A stretch of DNA of 64,000 nt from DASUCS01 sp041166745 (GTDB taxonomy: Bacteria; Actinomycetota; Acidimicrobiia; Acidimicrobiales; JACDCH01), in the NCBI GenBank assembly GCA_041166745.1, contig JBEEGH010000032.1:40362-104361 (forward strand). Direction: 5' to 3'. This document shows positions 1 to 7,855 of this stretch, in pieces (the first letter of the stretch is position 1; each line of letters starts with the position of its first letter). The translations under genes were made by a program, and so were the position numbers. Under the pieces are notes generated by a model that was given only the letters and a program-made list of their open reading frames with translations, was not told the DNA's origin and ran no database searches.

Positions 1-1178
1 ACGACGGCCACCAGTGCGAGGGTGGCCGGCTGTCCGGCGGCACCGTTGTGCGCCATCACGATGGCGCCGATCCCCGCGAAGCTCATCTGGCACAGGGAGA
101 TCTGCCCGCCGTACCCGACGAGCGGAACGAGCGACAACGCGATGATCGCAAACGCGAATAGCCGGGTGAGCTGCAACGCGTCGGCGTCGGTGACCAAAGT
201 CGCAACGACTGCGACCCCGGCGAGAAGCAGTGCGGCCGCCGTGAGCGAACCGGAGTACGTCGGCGACGGGAACCATTCCCGCGAGCGGGCGGAGACGTGT
301 CCTCGCAGGCGTGATTGCGGAAGCGCGAGGAGCACCACGAACAGGATCACGACCGGGATGGCTGATCGGAACCCGATGACGTAGTCGTTGCCCTTCGGGA
401 GGTAGCCCTGGCCGTACGCGTCGGCCAACCCCAGGATCATGGCGCCCAGGAATGTCAACGAGAGGCTGCGCAGCCTTCCAATCATCGCCGCGGCGTACGC
501 ATTCACGATGAGCAGCGTGAGAAAGAGATGCTGCAACCCGAGCTCCGGCGCGGTGAGGATGCCTGCGAGTGCCGCCAGCGAGCACCCGATGGCCCACGCC
601 AACATCGCCGACCGGTCAGGCCGCGCCCCGTTCAGTGCCGCCAGTGGACGATCGTCGACCGCCGCCCGCATCGTCACGCCCGCTCGAGTGCGGTACAGAA
701 GTACTCGCAGACCGATGGCCACGGCGACCGCCAGTAAGAACGAGAACGTCTGATGCCAACTGAGCGCGACGCCCAGGATCTTGACGTTCGACCCTTCCCA
801 AAAACGCGTGATGGGGTGCGCTTCCTGCGGGCTCCACACCAGTAGCCCAAGATTGAGCGCAGCCGCCAGGAGGCTCACAGACACCACCAGTTGCACCGCT
901 TCCGAGGTGTCTTGCAAGCGCCGCATGATGCCCAGCTCGAGCACGACACCGAGCGAGGGAGCGATGACGAGCAGCACGAGAGCAACGGCGAGCCAGGTAG
1001 GCAGTCCCCACTCGACATGGAGTTGCCAGTACGTGAACGCCCCGAGCATGCCGATCGCCCCGTGGGCGAAATTGAAGATCCCCGTCGTCGTATACGTGAG
1101 CACCAGCCCGCTAGCGGCGATGGCAAAGACCCCGGCCGTGCACAGGCCGGTGATCGTCAGAAGGAGAAAGTGCTGCAC
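1..1178 (-). CDS. fused LivH-LivM branched-chain-type ABC permease (partial, runs off left edge)
   Basis: This is an inner-membrane permease of a branched-chain amino acid (HAAT) type ABC importer. About 392 residues are visible and the 3' end lies outside the window. The LivH signature GLVLTYTTTGIFNFAHG is near the N terminus. About residue 340 a second, LivM-like segment begins (GYGGQISLCQMSFAG). The complete paralogue at 7852-9861 has the same LivH-then-LivM layout, so this is a fused permease rather than a lone LivH. The GTG start at 1178 lies 4 nt after the stop of the upstream binding protein. The start and fold are seen in the sequence; the substrate is unknown and may be an acyl or steroid side-chain compound rather than an amino acid. 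Confidence 0.85.
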   Translation of the reverse strand, partial: MQHFLLLTITGLCTAGVFAIAASGLVLTYTTTGIFNFAHGAIGMLGAFTYWQLHVEWGLPTWLAVALVLLVIAPSLGVVLELGIMRRLQDTSEAVQLVVSVSLLAAALNLGLLVWSPQEAHPITRFWEGSNVKILGVALSWHQTFSFLLAVAVAIGLRVLLYRTRAGVTMRAAVDDRPLAALNGARPDRSAMLAWAIGCSLAALAGILTAPELGLQHLFLTLLIVNAYAAAMIGRLRSLSLTFLGAMILGLADAYGQGYLPKGNDYVIGFRSAIPVVILFVVLLALPQSRLRGHVSARSREWFPSPTYSGSLTAAALLLAGVAVVATLVTDADALQLTRLFAFAIIALSLVPLVGYGGQISLCQMSFAGIGAIVMAHNGAAGQPATLALVAV

Positions 1179-1182
1179 GCCG

Positions 1183-2544
1183 TCAGTGCGGCACGGAGCT
1201 CGTCAGAGTCACAACGTTGTTGTCAGCGCAGTTGAACTTGCCCTGATTCGGCTTCGTGTCCTTGTCGTCGTACACGAACTTGTTGCCGTCGACCTTCAGC
1301 AGCAGTCCGCAGGTCGAAGGGCTGTTGGCGCCTGGATTGGTCGCGGCGTGCAAGCCACCGCCGGTCCAGCTGCTCACCTTCGCCTTGTCGATCAAACACT
1401 GCGCCGTCAGCTGGGAACCGCAGGCGCTCGCCGCCTGCGCAAACAGCAGCCATGCTGACGTGCCCTGGATACCCAGCTGCGCGATCTTGCCGCTCGGGTT
1501 GAACCGGCTCATCAGCGAGAGGTAGTCGGCGGTCGCCGCATTCTCGTCCTTGAGCTCGAGCGGAAAGAAGATCGTGCGGATGTAGGTGTTCTTCGCATTC
1601 GCGCCGCCCTCGGCCGCGTACTTCGAGTCGTAGAAGTTCGTGTTCACGAGCGTGACGTCCGGAAAGAACCCCGCCGTCACCATCTCGGCCTGGAGGCCCT
1701 GAAGGTTTGTCGGCTCGCCGATGAGCTCGAACACCCTCACACCCTTGTTCTTCATGTCGTCGACGAACGGCCGCCACTGCGTCTCTCCAGGAAACACGGT
1801 GTACTCCGCGCTGTAGACGACGGCGCCGCCGAGGAGCCCGATGGCCTCGACGTTCGAGTCACGCACCTGCTGGGTGGTCGGGACGTTGCCCGTCAGTACG
1901 CCGTAGTGCTGCAGCGCTCCGGGGGAGATGCTGTCGACGGCGCGGTAGCCGCCGACCGGAAGCTTGTCCACCGGGTTGGGGACGGGCTGCACCGTGAGGT
2001 CGGCTCGCCGTGCGCCAGCGGTCGTCACGAATCCTGGGATGTTGGCAAGGCCGCACTGCACCGCTTGGCCGTTGTCATCGCTGTCGAACACCGCACCCCC
2101 GCCGACAAGTGCGAAGTCGCTGCCGCAGGCCGCCGTGATGGCATCGTTGTATTGCAGGAGCTTCGCGTCGAGGTCGTCCAAAACGATCTTGCGGCCGAGG
2201 ATTCCGCCGTGCAGGTTGCACCACGTTGTGAACGCAACCGCGGCGTCGAACATCTCTTTGTTCAGCCCCGCCTTGATGTCGGAGCCCTTGTCGGTCACCG
2301 TCCCGACGTGGATCTCGGTGTCGGTGACTCCCCGGCCGGTCGCACCACTCGCCTTCTGCCCGCTCGCGTCCGTGGCGCGGCAGACATTCGCCAGGTCACC
2401 AAAGGAACCGCCGTCAAGCCGCGCCTCAGCGGGCGCGGCCGACGACGACGCCACGGCCGCGGGCTGCGGCGAGTCGCTACGGCCACAGGACGCCCCCAGC
2501 AACACAAGGACAGACGCCAGCGCCAGCCCACGTAGACGAGTCAC
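1183..2544 (-). CDS. ABC transporter substrate-binding lipoprotein, LivK/Peripla_BP_6 type
   Basis: This 453-residue extracytoplasmic binding protein belongs to a Liv-type importer. It starts at GTG 2544, behind a GGGGGA ribosome site 6 nt upstream. The N terminus is a hydrophobic signal followed by a Cys (LVLLGASCGRS), which suggests a lipoprotein with an imperfect lipobox. The phrase GVTDTEIHVGTVTDKGS is typical of the family N-lobe, and several Cys residues are spread through the chain. It sits between livF and the fused permease in one minus-strand operon. Residues such as NTNFYDSKYA lie in the C-lobe. The ligand cannot be read from the sequence. A diverged paralogue is encoded divergently at 6479. 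Confidence 0.85.
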   Translation of the reverse strand: MTRLRGLALASVLVLLGASCGRSDSPQPAAVASSSAAPAEARLDGGSFGDLANVCRATDASGQKASGATGRGVTDTEIHVGTVTDKGSDIKAGLNKEMFDAAVAFTTWCNLHGGILGRKIVLDDLDAKLLQYNDAITAACGSDFALVGGGAVFDSDDNGQAVQCGLANIPGFVTTAGARRADLTVQPVPNPVDKLPVGGYRAVDSISPGALQHYGVLTGNVPTTQQVRDSNVEAIGLLGGAVVYSAEYTVFPGETQWRPFVDDMKNKGVRVFELIGEPTNLQGLQAEMVTAGFFPDVTLVNTNFYDSKYAAEGGANAKNTYIRTIFFPLELKDENAATADYLSLMSRFNPSGKIAQLGIQGTSAWLLFAQAASACGSQLTAQCLIDKAKVSSWTGGGLHAATNPGANSPSTCGLLLKVDGNKFVYDDKDTKPNQGKFNCADNNVVTLTSSVPH

Positions 2545-2593
2545 AGATTTTTCCCCCTGGTTACGAGTGGACCGCTTCCGGTCCGTGGTTTGT

Positions 2594-3295
2594 CTAGCCG
2601 CCCAAGTAGGCGGCCGAGAGCTCATCCTCGAGATCGTCGGGCTGACCGACGCTCACTACTTTGCCGTGCAACATGATCGCCGCATAGTCGGCAACGCCCA
2701 GGACCGTCCGGGCGAACTGCTCGACCACGAGGATCGACACGCCCGTCTTGGCCACCTGGCCGACGACTTCGTACAGCTGTTCCACGATCAGCGGCGCGAG
2801 GCCCATCGACAATTCGTCGAGCAGGAGCAGCGACGGCTTCACCGCCAACCCTCGCGCCAACGCCAACATCTGCTGCTCGCCGCCGGACATCGTGCCGGCC
2901 AGCTGGCCGCGCCGTTCCCCGAGTCGCGGGAAGCGCTCGTACGCGATCGACTCGACCTCGCCGAAGTCGACGCCCCCGTACGTCGCCATGCGGAGGTTCT
3001 CCTTCACCGTGAGGTTCGGGAAGATCCCGCGACCCTCCGGAATCGTGCACACCCCGATGCGCGCGAGCGCGTCGGTGCTCGCTCCGTTCACGTGACGACC
3101 GGCGATGTGAACGCAACCGGCGGTTGGCGTCATCTGGCCACTGATGACCTTGAGCGTCGTTGTCTTGCCGCCACCGTTCGGCCCGAGCAGGGCGACCACG
3201 CTGCCGAGGGGCACGACGAGGTTCACACCGTGCAGTACCTCGATCCGGCCGTATGCGGCTTTCACGCCTTTGAGCTCGAGGACCTTTTCAGCCAT
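2594..3295 (-). CDS. livF: ABC transporter ATPase, LivF family
   Basis: This 233-residue cytoplasmic ATPase pairs with LivG to power the Liv-type importer. Walker A is GPNGGGKTT, the ABC signature is MSGGEQQM and Walker B is LLLLDELSMGL. The LivF-typical D-loop and switch phrase ILVVEQF is present. The ATG at 3295 is chosen because the protein then begins MAEKVLELKGVKAAYG, the usual LivF N terminus. It overlaps the end of livG by 8 nt, which implies translational coupling. Family membership is clear; the transported substrate is not. Confidence 0.93.
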   Translation of the reverse strand: MAEKVLELKGVKAAYGRIEVLHGVNLVVPLGSVVALLGPNGGGKTTTLKVISGQMTPTAGCVHIAGRHVNGASTDALARIGVCTIPEGRGIFPNLTVKENLRMATYGGVDFGEVESIAYERFPRLGERRGQLAGTMSGGEQQMLALARGLAVKPSLLLLDELSMGLAPLIVEQLYEVVGQVAKTGVSILVVEQFARTVLGVADYAAIMLHGKVVSVGQPDDLEDELSAAYLGG

Positions 3296-4067
3296 CAGTT
3301 TCCGAGTGCGCGGCTGCTTCCGCGTTGTGCATCGACGTCTCTTCGGCGGCAGCTCCGAGGTAGGCGTCGAGCACGGCTTGGTTCTGCTGGATCTGCGTAG
3401 GGGTCCCGACAGCGAGGATCGCCCCGAAGTCCAGCACGTGGATCCACGCACACACCTTCATGACGAGCGCGACGTCGTGCTCGACCATCAGGATCGCCAT
3501 CCCTTCGGCGGCCAGGTCGAGCAGGAGGTCGGCGAAGGCGTCGGTCTCCTGTTCGTCTTGGCCAGACGCGGGTTCGTCGAGGAGCAGAACGCGCGGCTTG
3601 GTGGCGAGCGCACGCCCCAACTCGACGAGGCGAGCCTGACCGGTGGGCATGGCATCGACACGATCATCGGCCACGTCGCGAATTCCGATGCGATCGATGA
3701 TCTCTTCGGTGACGGCCCGCGGATCGGATTTGTCGCGGGCCCAGCTCTTGCGGATCTCCGCGGCCGTGAGGATGTTCTCCCGGGCACTCAGCGATCCGAA
3801 GACCTCGAGCCGCTGGAACGTGCGCGCGATGCCGCGTCGTGCCCGCTGATGGGGCGGCAGCTTCGAGAGCTCCTTGCCGTCGAGTACCACCTTGCCGCTG
3901 GTGGTCTCTTGCAGCCCGGTGATGACATTGAACGTGGTGGTCTTGCCCGCGCCGTTCGGGCCGATCAGCGCCGTGATCCGGCCGGCTTCGACCTCGAGAT
4001 CCACGTCGCGGACCGCGTGGTGACCACCGAAGTGCACGTTGACTCCGCGCGTTTCGAGGAGCGGCAT
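3288..4067 (-). CDS. livG: ABC transporter ATPase, LivG family
   Basis: This 259-residue ATPase is the LivF partner. Walker A is GPNGAGKTT and Walker B is VLLLDEPASG. The signature region reads MPTGQARLVELG, looser than the usual LSYGQQ form. The LivG C-terminal phrase for the leaflet exit (MVEHDVALVMKVCAWIHVLD) is present. The start ATG 4067 overlaps the stop of the upstream acyl-CoA dehydrogenase by one base (TGATG). The gene is therefore coupled to the ACAD pair, linking transport with beta-oxidation. Confidence 0.92.
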   Translation of the reverse strand: MPLLETRGVNVHFGGHHAVRDVDLEVEAGRITALIGPNGAGKTTTFNVITGLQETTSGKVVLDGKELSKLPPHQRARRGIARTFQRLEVFGSLSARENILTAAEIRKSWARDKSDPRAVTEEIIDRIGIRDVADDRVDAMPTGQARLVELGRALATKPRVLLLDEPASGQDEQETDAFADLLLDLAAEGMAILMVEHDVALVMKVCAWIHVLDFGAILAVGTPTQIQQNQAVLDAYLGAAAEETSMHNAEAAAHSETDG

Positions 4068-5185
4068 CAGGGAGCCGCCGCGATTCGCTGGCCGAGCCGG
4101 CGGAGATGTTCGGTGGCCGTGCCCAACGTGAGCTCGATCACCTTGCTCCAACGGAAGTACCGATGCACCGGGTAGTCGAGATCGACGCCGACACCGCCGT
4201 GAAGATGTTGCGCAGCATGCACGACGCGATCACCTCCGAACGAGGCCCAGAACTTGGCGATGTGCACCTCGTCGTGGGCCTCGAGCTCCTCAGACAACCG
4301 CCACGCAGCCTGTATGGCCGTGAGCCGGATGCCCTCGGTGTCGATGTACGCGTCGGCGATGCGCTGCGCGACCGCCTGGAACGTGCCGATCTTGGACCCG
4401 AACTGCTCGCGCTCCGACACGTACGCAGCCGTGAGGCGCAGTGCGGTCTCGCACACACCCGCCTGAATCGAGCACAGCGCAGCGATGGCTCGCTCCGTGA
4501 TCCACTCGACGATCTCGTCGCCGTGCTGCGGGTCGCCCAGCGCCTCACCGACCGCGCCGTTGAGGCGTACCAGGTACACCGGCTCGTCGTTGATCGACTC
4601 GTTGCGCTCGAGCTCGACACCCTTGCTGCTCGGGTCGACGAGAAACACACCGACCGATCCATTGCTACGCGCCGGCACCAGCACCTTGGCCGCGAGATGC
4701 ACGGCCGGAACGAGGATCTTCTCGCCGTCGAGCCGCCATCCGTCGCCGTCGGCCGTCGCTGTGGTGGTGGGCACCGTCGGAACGACGTACTCCCCCGCCT
4801 CGAACAACGCGGCCGTGAGAATGGTCGAGCCGTCGATCACGCCGGGAAGCAGCCGCTGCTGCTGCTCTTGCGATCCGAAGCGCGCGATGGGCAGCGCCCC
4901 CAACACCAGCGTCGCAAGGAGCGGCAACGGCGCGGCGGTGCGACCCTGTTGCTCGAGGAGCAGGCAGGCTTCCATGAAGCCGTAGCCGCCACCGCCGACC
5001 GACTCGGGAAGGCACACGCCGAGCAGATCGGCCTTGGCGAGCTCTTTCCAGACGTCGTCGGCGAACCAGCGACCCGCAGGATCGGTCTCGATGTCTCGCA
5101 GCCGTTTCGGCGGCAGCTTCTCCGCCAGGATGCGGCCCGCGAGATCGCCAATCGACTGTTGGTCTTCGGAGAGTGACAGGTCCAT
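4067..5185 (-). CDS. acyl-CoA dehydrogenase, FadE28-like subunit
   Basis: This 372-residue flavin-dependent acyl-CoA dehydrogenase would introduce an alpha-beta double bond in an acyl-CoA. The N-terminal helical domain (MDLSLSEDQQSIGDLAG), middle beta domain and C-terminal helical domain are in order. The phrase HGGVGVDLDYPVHRYF matches the FAD-contacting region of the family. The classical catalytic Glu position near the C terminus (EGT in MCAD) reads TLGTATE, so that Glu is missing. It starts one base after the stop of the sister ACAD gene. The tandem pair suggests an alpha2-beta2 heterotetramer like FadE28/FadE29, with this the less canonical subunit. That pairing is inference from order and size. 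Confidence 0.85.
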   Translation of the reverse strand: MDLSLSEDQQSIGDLAGRILAEKLPPKRLRDIETDPAGRWFADDVWKELAKADLLGVCLPESVGGGGYGFMEACLLLEQQGRTAAPLPLLATLVLGALPIARFGSQEQQQRLLPGVIDGSTILTAALFEAGEYVVPTVPTTTATADGDGWRLDGEKILVPAVHLAAKVLVPARSNGSVGVFLVDPSSKGVELERNESINDEPVYLVRLNGAVGEALGDPQHGDEIVEWITERAIAALCSIQAGVCETALRLTAAYVSEREQFGSKIGTFQAVAQRIADAYIDTEGIRLTAIQAAWRLSEELEAHDEVHIAKFWASFGGDRVVHAAQHLHGGVGVDLDYPVHRYFRWSKVIELTLGTATEHLRRLGQRIAAAP

Positions 5186-5186
5186 A

Positions 5187-6353
5187 TCAGTGCCTCGGGA
5201 TTCTGGGCATGCCAAGACCGAACAATGCGATGAGATCGCGCTGCACTTCGTTCGTGCCGCCACCGAAGGTGAGGATCAGCGAGCCCTGCATCGCACGCTC
5301 GATGCGCCCGGCGAGCGCAGCCGATGGCGACCCACGGCGCAACGAACCGGTGGGGCCGAGCACTTCGAGGAGCAGCCGGTAGGCCTCGGTGAAGAACTCG
5401 GTGCCGAACACCTTCGCCGAGCTCGCGTCGCCCGGATTGATCTTCCCCGTGCACACCTTCCAGTTGATGAGCTTGAGGAACTCGGTCTTCGCGAGCACGC
5501 GAGCCAGGTTGATATGTGCCCACTCCTGATCGATCACCCGCCGGCCATCGGCCAGCTTCGTGTCCTTCGCATAGCGAACGACATCCTCGTAACAGCGCTC
5601 GACCATTCCGGGCGGTGCCAACGACATCCGCTCGTAGTTCAACTGGTTGGTGATGAGGTCCCAGCCCCGATTCACCCCCGCCACCACGGCATCGTCGCCG
5701 ACGCGCACGTTGTTGTAGAAGGTCGTCGTCGTCGAGGCGTTGACCATCGTCTCGATCTTCGTGTGCGAGAAGCCCGGGTCGGTCGTGGGCACGAGGAAGA
5801 TCGTGATGCCCTTGTGCTTCGGCGCATCCGGATCGGTACGCGCCGCGAGCCAGATGTAGTCGGCGTACGAGGCCAGCGACGTGAAGACCTTCTGGCCGTT
5901 GATCACCCACTCATCGCCGTCTTTCACGGCAGTGGTACGCAGCGACGCGAGATCGGTGCCGGCTCCGGGCTCGGTGTAACCGATCGAGAAATGCAGCTCG
6001 CCGGCAAGGATCTTGGGGAGGATCTTGTGCTTCTGCTCGTCCGAGCCGAACTCCATGATCGTCTTGCCGACGGTGTTGATCGTGAGGAACGGGATGGGCA
6101 CACCGGCGCGCCACGCCTCGTTCGTGAAGATGAACTGCTCGAGGTCGGTGCGCCCCTGGCCGCCGTACTCCTTGGGCCACCCGATTCCGAGCCAGCCGTC
6201 GCGGCCCATCGTGCGTACGGCTTCGAGACAGGCCGGTCCACCGCTCTCGCCGGCGGCGACTTCCGCCTCGACCTCAGGGGTCATCAGGACCCCGAAGTAC
6301 TCGCGCAACTCCTGGCGAAGCGCTTCCTGCTCCGGCGTGTAGGCGATCTGCAC
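5187..6353 (-). CDS. acyl-CoA dehydrogenase, FadE29-like catalytic subunit
   Basis: This 388-residue acyl-CoA dehydrogenase is the first gene of the minus-strand operon. It starts at GTG 6353 behind GGGAGGAGC; an in-frame upstream ATG at 6401 is not preferred because it lacks a ribosome site. Flavin-site phrases are GYTEPGAGTDLASLRT and INGQKVFTSLASYADY. The C-terminal region reads FGGGTNEVQRDLIA, lacking the MCAD-type Glu. A Glu is present at residue 241 (LNYERMSLA), where FadE26/FadE29-type ACADs of cholesterol side-chain oxidation are thought to have their base. Together with its neighbour it resembles an alpha2-beta2 ChsE enzyme. Substrate is inference. Confidence 0.87.
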   Translation of the reverse strand: MQIAYTPEQEALRQELREYFGVLMTPEVEAEVAAGESGGPACLEAVRTMGRDGWLGIGWPKEYGGQGRTDLEQFIFTNEAWRAGVPIPFLTINTVGKTIMEFGSDEQKHKILPKILAGELHFSIGYTEPGAGTDLASLRTTAVKDGDEWVINGQKVFTSLASYADYIWLAARTDPDAPKHKGITIFLVPTTDPGFSHTKIETMVNASTTTTFYNNVRVGDDAVVAGVNRGWDLITNQLNYERMSLAPPGMVERCYEDVVRYAKDTKLADGRRVIDQEWAHINLARVLAKTEFLKLINWKVCTGKINPGDASSAKVFGTEFFTEAYRLLLEVLGPTGSLRRGSPSAALAGRIERAMQGSLILTFGGGTNEVQRDLIALFGLGMPRIPRH

Positions 6354-6386
6354 GCTGCTCCTCCCATCCCCCGAGGCCGCCCAGAA

Positions 6387-6400
6387 TAGAACGTGTTCCA
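6387..6400. promoter_or_regulatory. KstR-like palindromic operator
   Basis: The 14-mer TAGAACGTGTTCCA fits the KstR consensus TnnAACnnGTTnnA at every fixed position and is a GAAC/GTTC inverted repeat. It lies between the divergent ACAD (start 6353) and binding-protein (start 6479) genes, so it could control both. KstR is the TetR repressor of cholesterol catabolism in mycobacteria and rhodococci. No regulator gene is in the window, so the binding protein is unknown. Confidence 0.55.
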
Positions 6401-6478
6401 TTTTTCTGCCAGGCTGGAGGGGCAGGGAGTGCGCCCGGTACGTCGAAGTATCAGACTCAGTCTCTGATTAGGGGGAAC

Positions 6479-7855
6479 GTGCGCTACCGGCTCATTCGAC
6501 TCGTCGCGGCCTTCGGGCTCCTCGCCACTGTCGCGTGCGGTGCGCGCCTCAGCAACGCCCAGTACGTCCAGGCTCGCGGGGCGGGCGGCGGAGGCACCGC
6601 CACGGGCACGGGCCAGGCCGCCACTGGCACCGGCGGGGCCAGCACCGCCGGCGGCGGCGCAACGGCCCCCGGCGCGGCCACCGGGGCCACCGGAGCCGAC
6701 CCGAATGCCGCCGGCGGCGGCGCGGCCGCGGGAGCGGCGTGTACCCCACAGCACTCTGACGCTCCTGGCGTCACCGACACCGAGATCAAGCTCGGCAACG
6801 TCTCCACGATCAGCGGACCGGTGCAGAACTTCGGCGCCACCGGACGCGCCGGTGCCAAGGCCTACCTCGACTACGTCAACAACCAGGGCGGCGTGTGCGG
6901 CAGAAAACTGTCGCTCGTCAACGGCGACGACCGGCTCGACCCCGGCACGAACCGGTCCCAGACCGATCAGTTGAAGGACCAAGTCTTCGGCTTCGTCGGC
7001 AACACCACGGTCGTCGACGACGGTGGTGCCGACGTGATCGGCGGTACCAACATCCCGAACTGCTCGCTGATCATCGGCAACACGGCGCTCAAACAGCCGA
7101 ACTACTACTCCCCCAACCCGATCGCACCGGCCGGTGACACGAACGGCACGGTCGCGATCTGGAGCTGGTTCAAGGCGAACAAGGGTGCCACCAAGGTCGG
7201 CATCGTCTACCCGGACAACCCCAACGCCTTCGCCCGCGTGCAGGGCTACGTCAACGACATCACCGCGGCGGGCCTCGTCGCCGACAATCCCATCAAGGTC
7301 GCCGTCACCGAATCGAACTACGTCGGTGTCGCCAACCAGATGAAGAGCAACGGCGACGACGCCCTGATCACCGTGCTCGAGGTCAACGGCATCGGCAAGC
7401 TCGCGCAGGCCATCAAGCAGGTCGGGTGGGACGTCAAGGTGCCCTTCTACGGGGCGCAGGCGTACGGCCCGCAGCTGCCACAGATCGCCGGCGCCAATGC
7501 CGATGGTGCGCTCATCGCGCTGACGCACGACATCGTCGAAGGTGGCAGCGCGGCGATGCAGACCTTCGCCCAGTTCTACCAAGCGAGCAGCTCAGGCCAG
7601 CCGCTCGACTTCTTCGCCGTCATGGGCTGGACCGCAGCCAAGCTCTGCGTCGACGCGATCGCCGCCGCCGGTGCGGCCCCGACGCGTGACGCCGCGATCG
7701 CCGCGCTGAACGGCGTCACGGACTTCACCGCGGACAACATCCTTGCGCCTCGCAGCCCGGCGGCGAAGCAAGGCGCCACGCAGTTCATCATCGCCACGAT
7801 CACGGGCGGTGCGTGGAAGCGCGTCTATCCCGACGCGGGGTTCGCGGCTTCGTGA
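6479..7855 (+). CDS. ABC transporter substrate-binding lipoprotein, LivK type, with Gly/Ala-rich linker
   Basis: This 458-residue extracytoplasmic binding protein has the phrase GVTDTEIKLGNVSTISGP, the family N-lobe start. It begins at GTG 6479 behind AGGGGGA. A signal segment ends at a Cys (LLATVACGA). It is followed by a low-complexity Gly/Ala/Thr linker, about residues 34-85, that would hold the domain away from the membrane. It is diverged from the paralogue at 1183 and is followed directly by its own fused permease. No ATPase genes follow it, so it may share LivF/LivG encoded divergently. Ligand unknown. Confidence 0.85.
   Translation: MRYRLIRLVAAFGLLATVACGARLSNAQYVQARGAGGGGTATGTGQAATGTGGASTAGGGATAPGAATGATGADPNAAGGGAAAGAACTPQHSDAPGVTDTEIKLGNVSTISGPVQNFGATGRAGAKAYLDYVNNQGGVCGRKLSLVNGDDRLDPGTNRSQTDQLKDQVFGFVGNTTVVDDGGADVIGGTNIPNCSLIIGNTALKQPNYYSPNPIAPAGDTNGTVAIWSWFKANKGATKVGIVYPDNPNAFARVQGYVNDITAAGLVADNPIKVAVTESNYVGVANQMKSNGDDALITVLEVNGIGKLAQAIKQVGWDVKVPFYGAQAYGPQLPQIAGANADGALIALTHDIVEGGSAAMQTFAQFYQASSSGQPLDFFAVMGWTAAKLCVDAIAAAGAAPTRDAAIAALNGVTDFTADNILAPRSPAAKQGATQFIIATITGGAWKRVYPDAGFAAS

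Noticed and set aside
6354..6401. Alternative ATG 6401 for the first acyl-CoA dehydrogenase
   Set aside because: No ribosome site precedes it, and it would overlap the operator; GTG 6353 has GGAGG.
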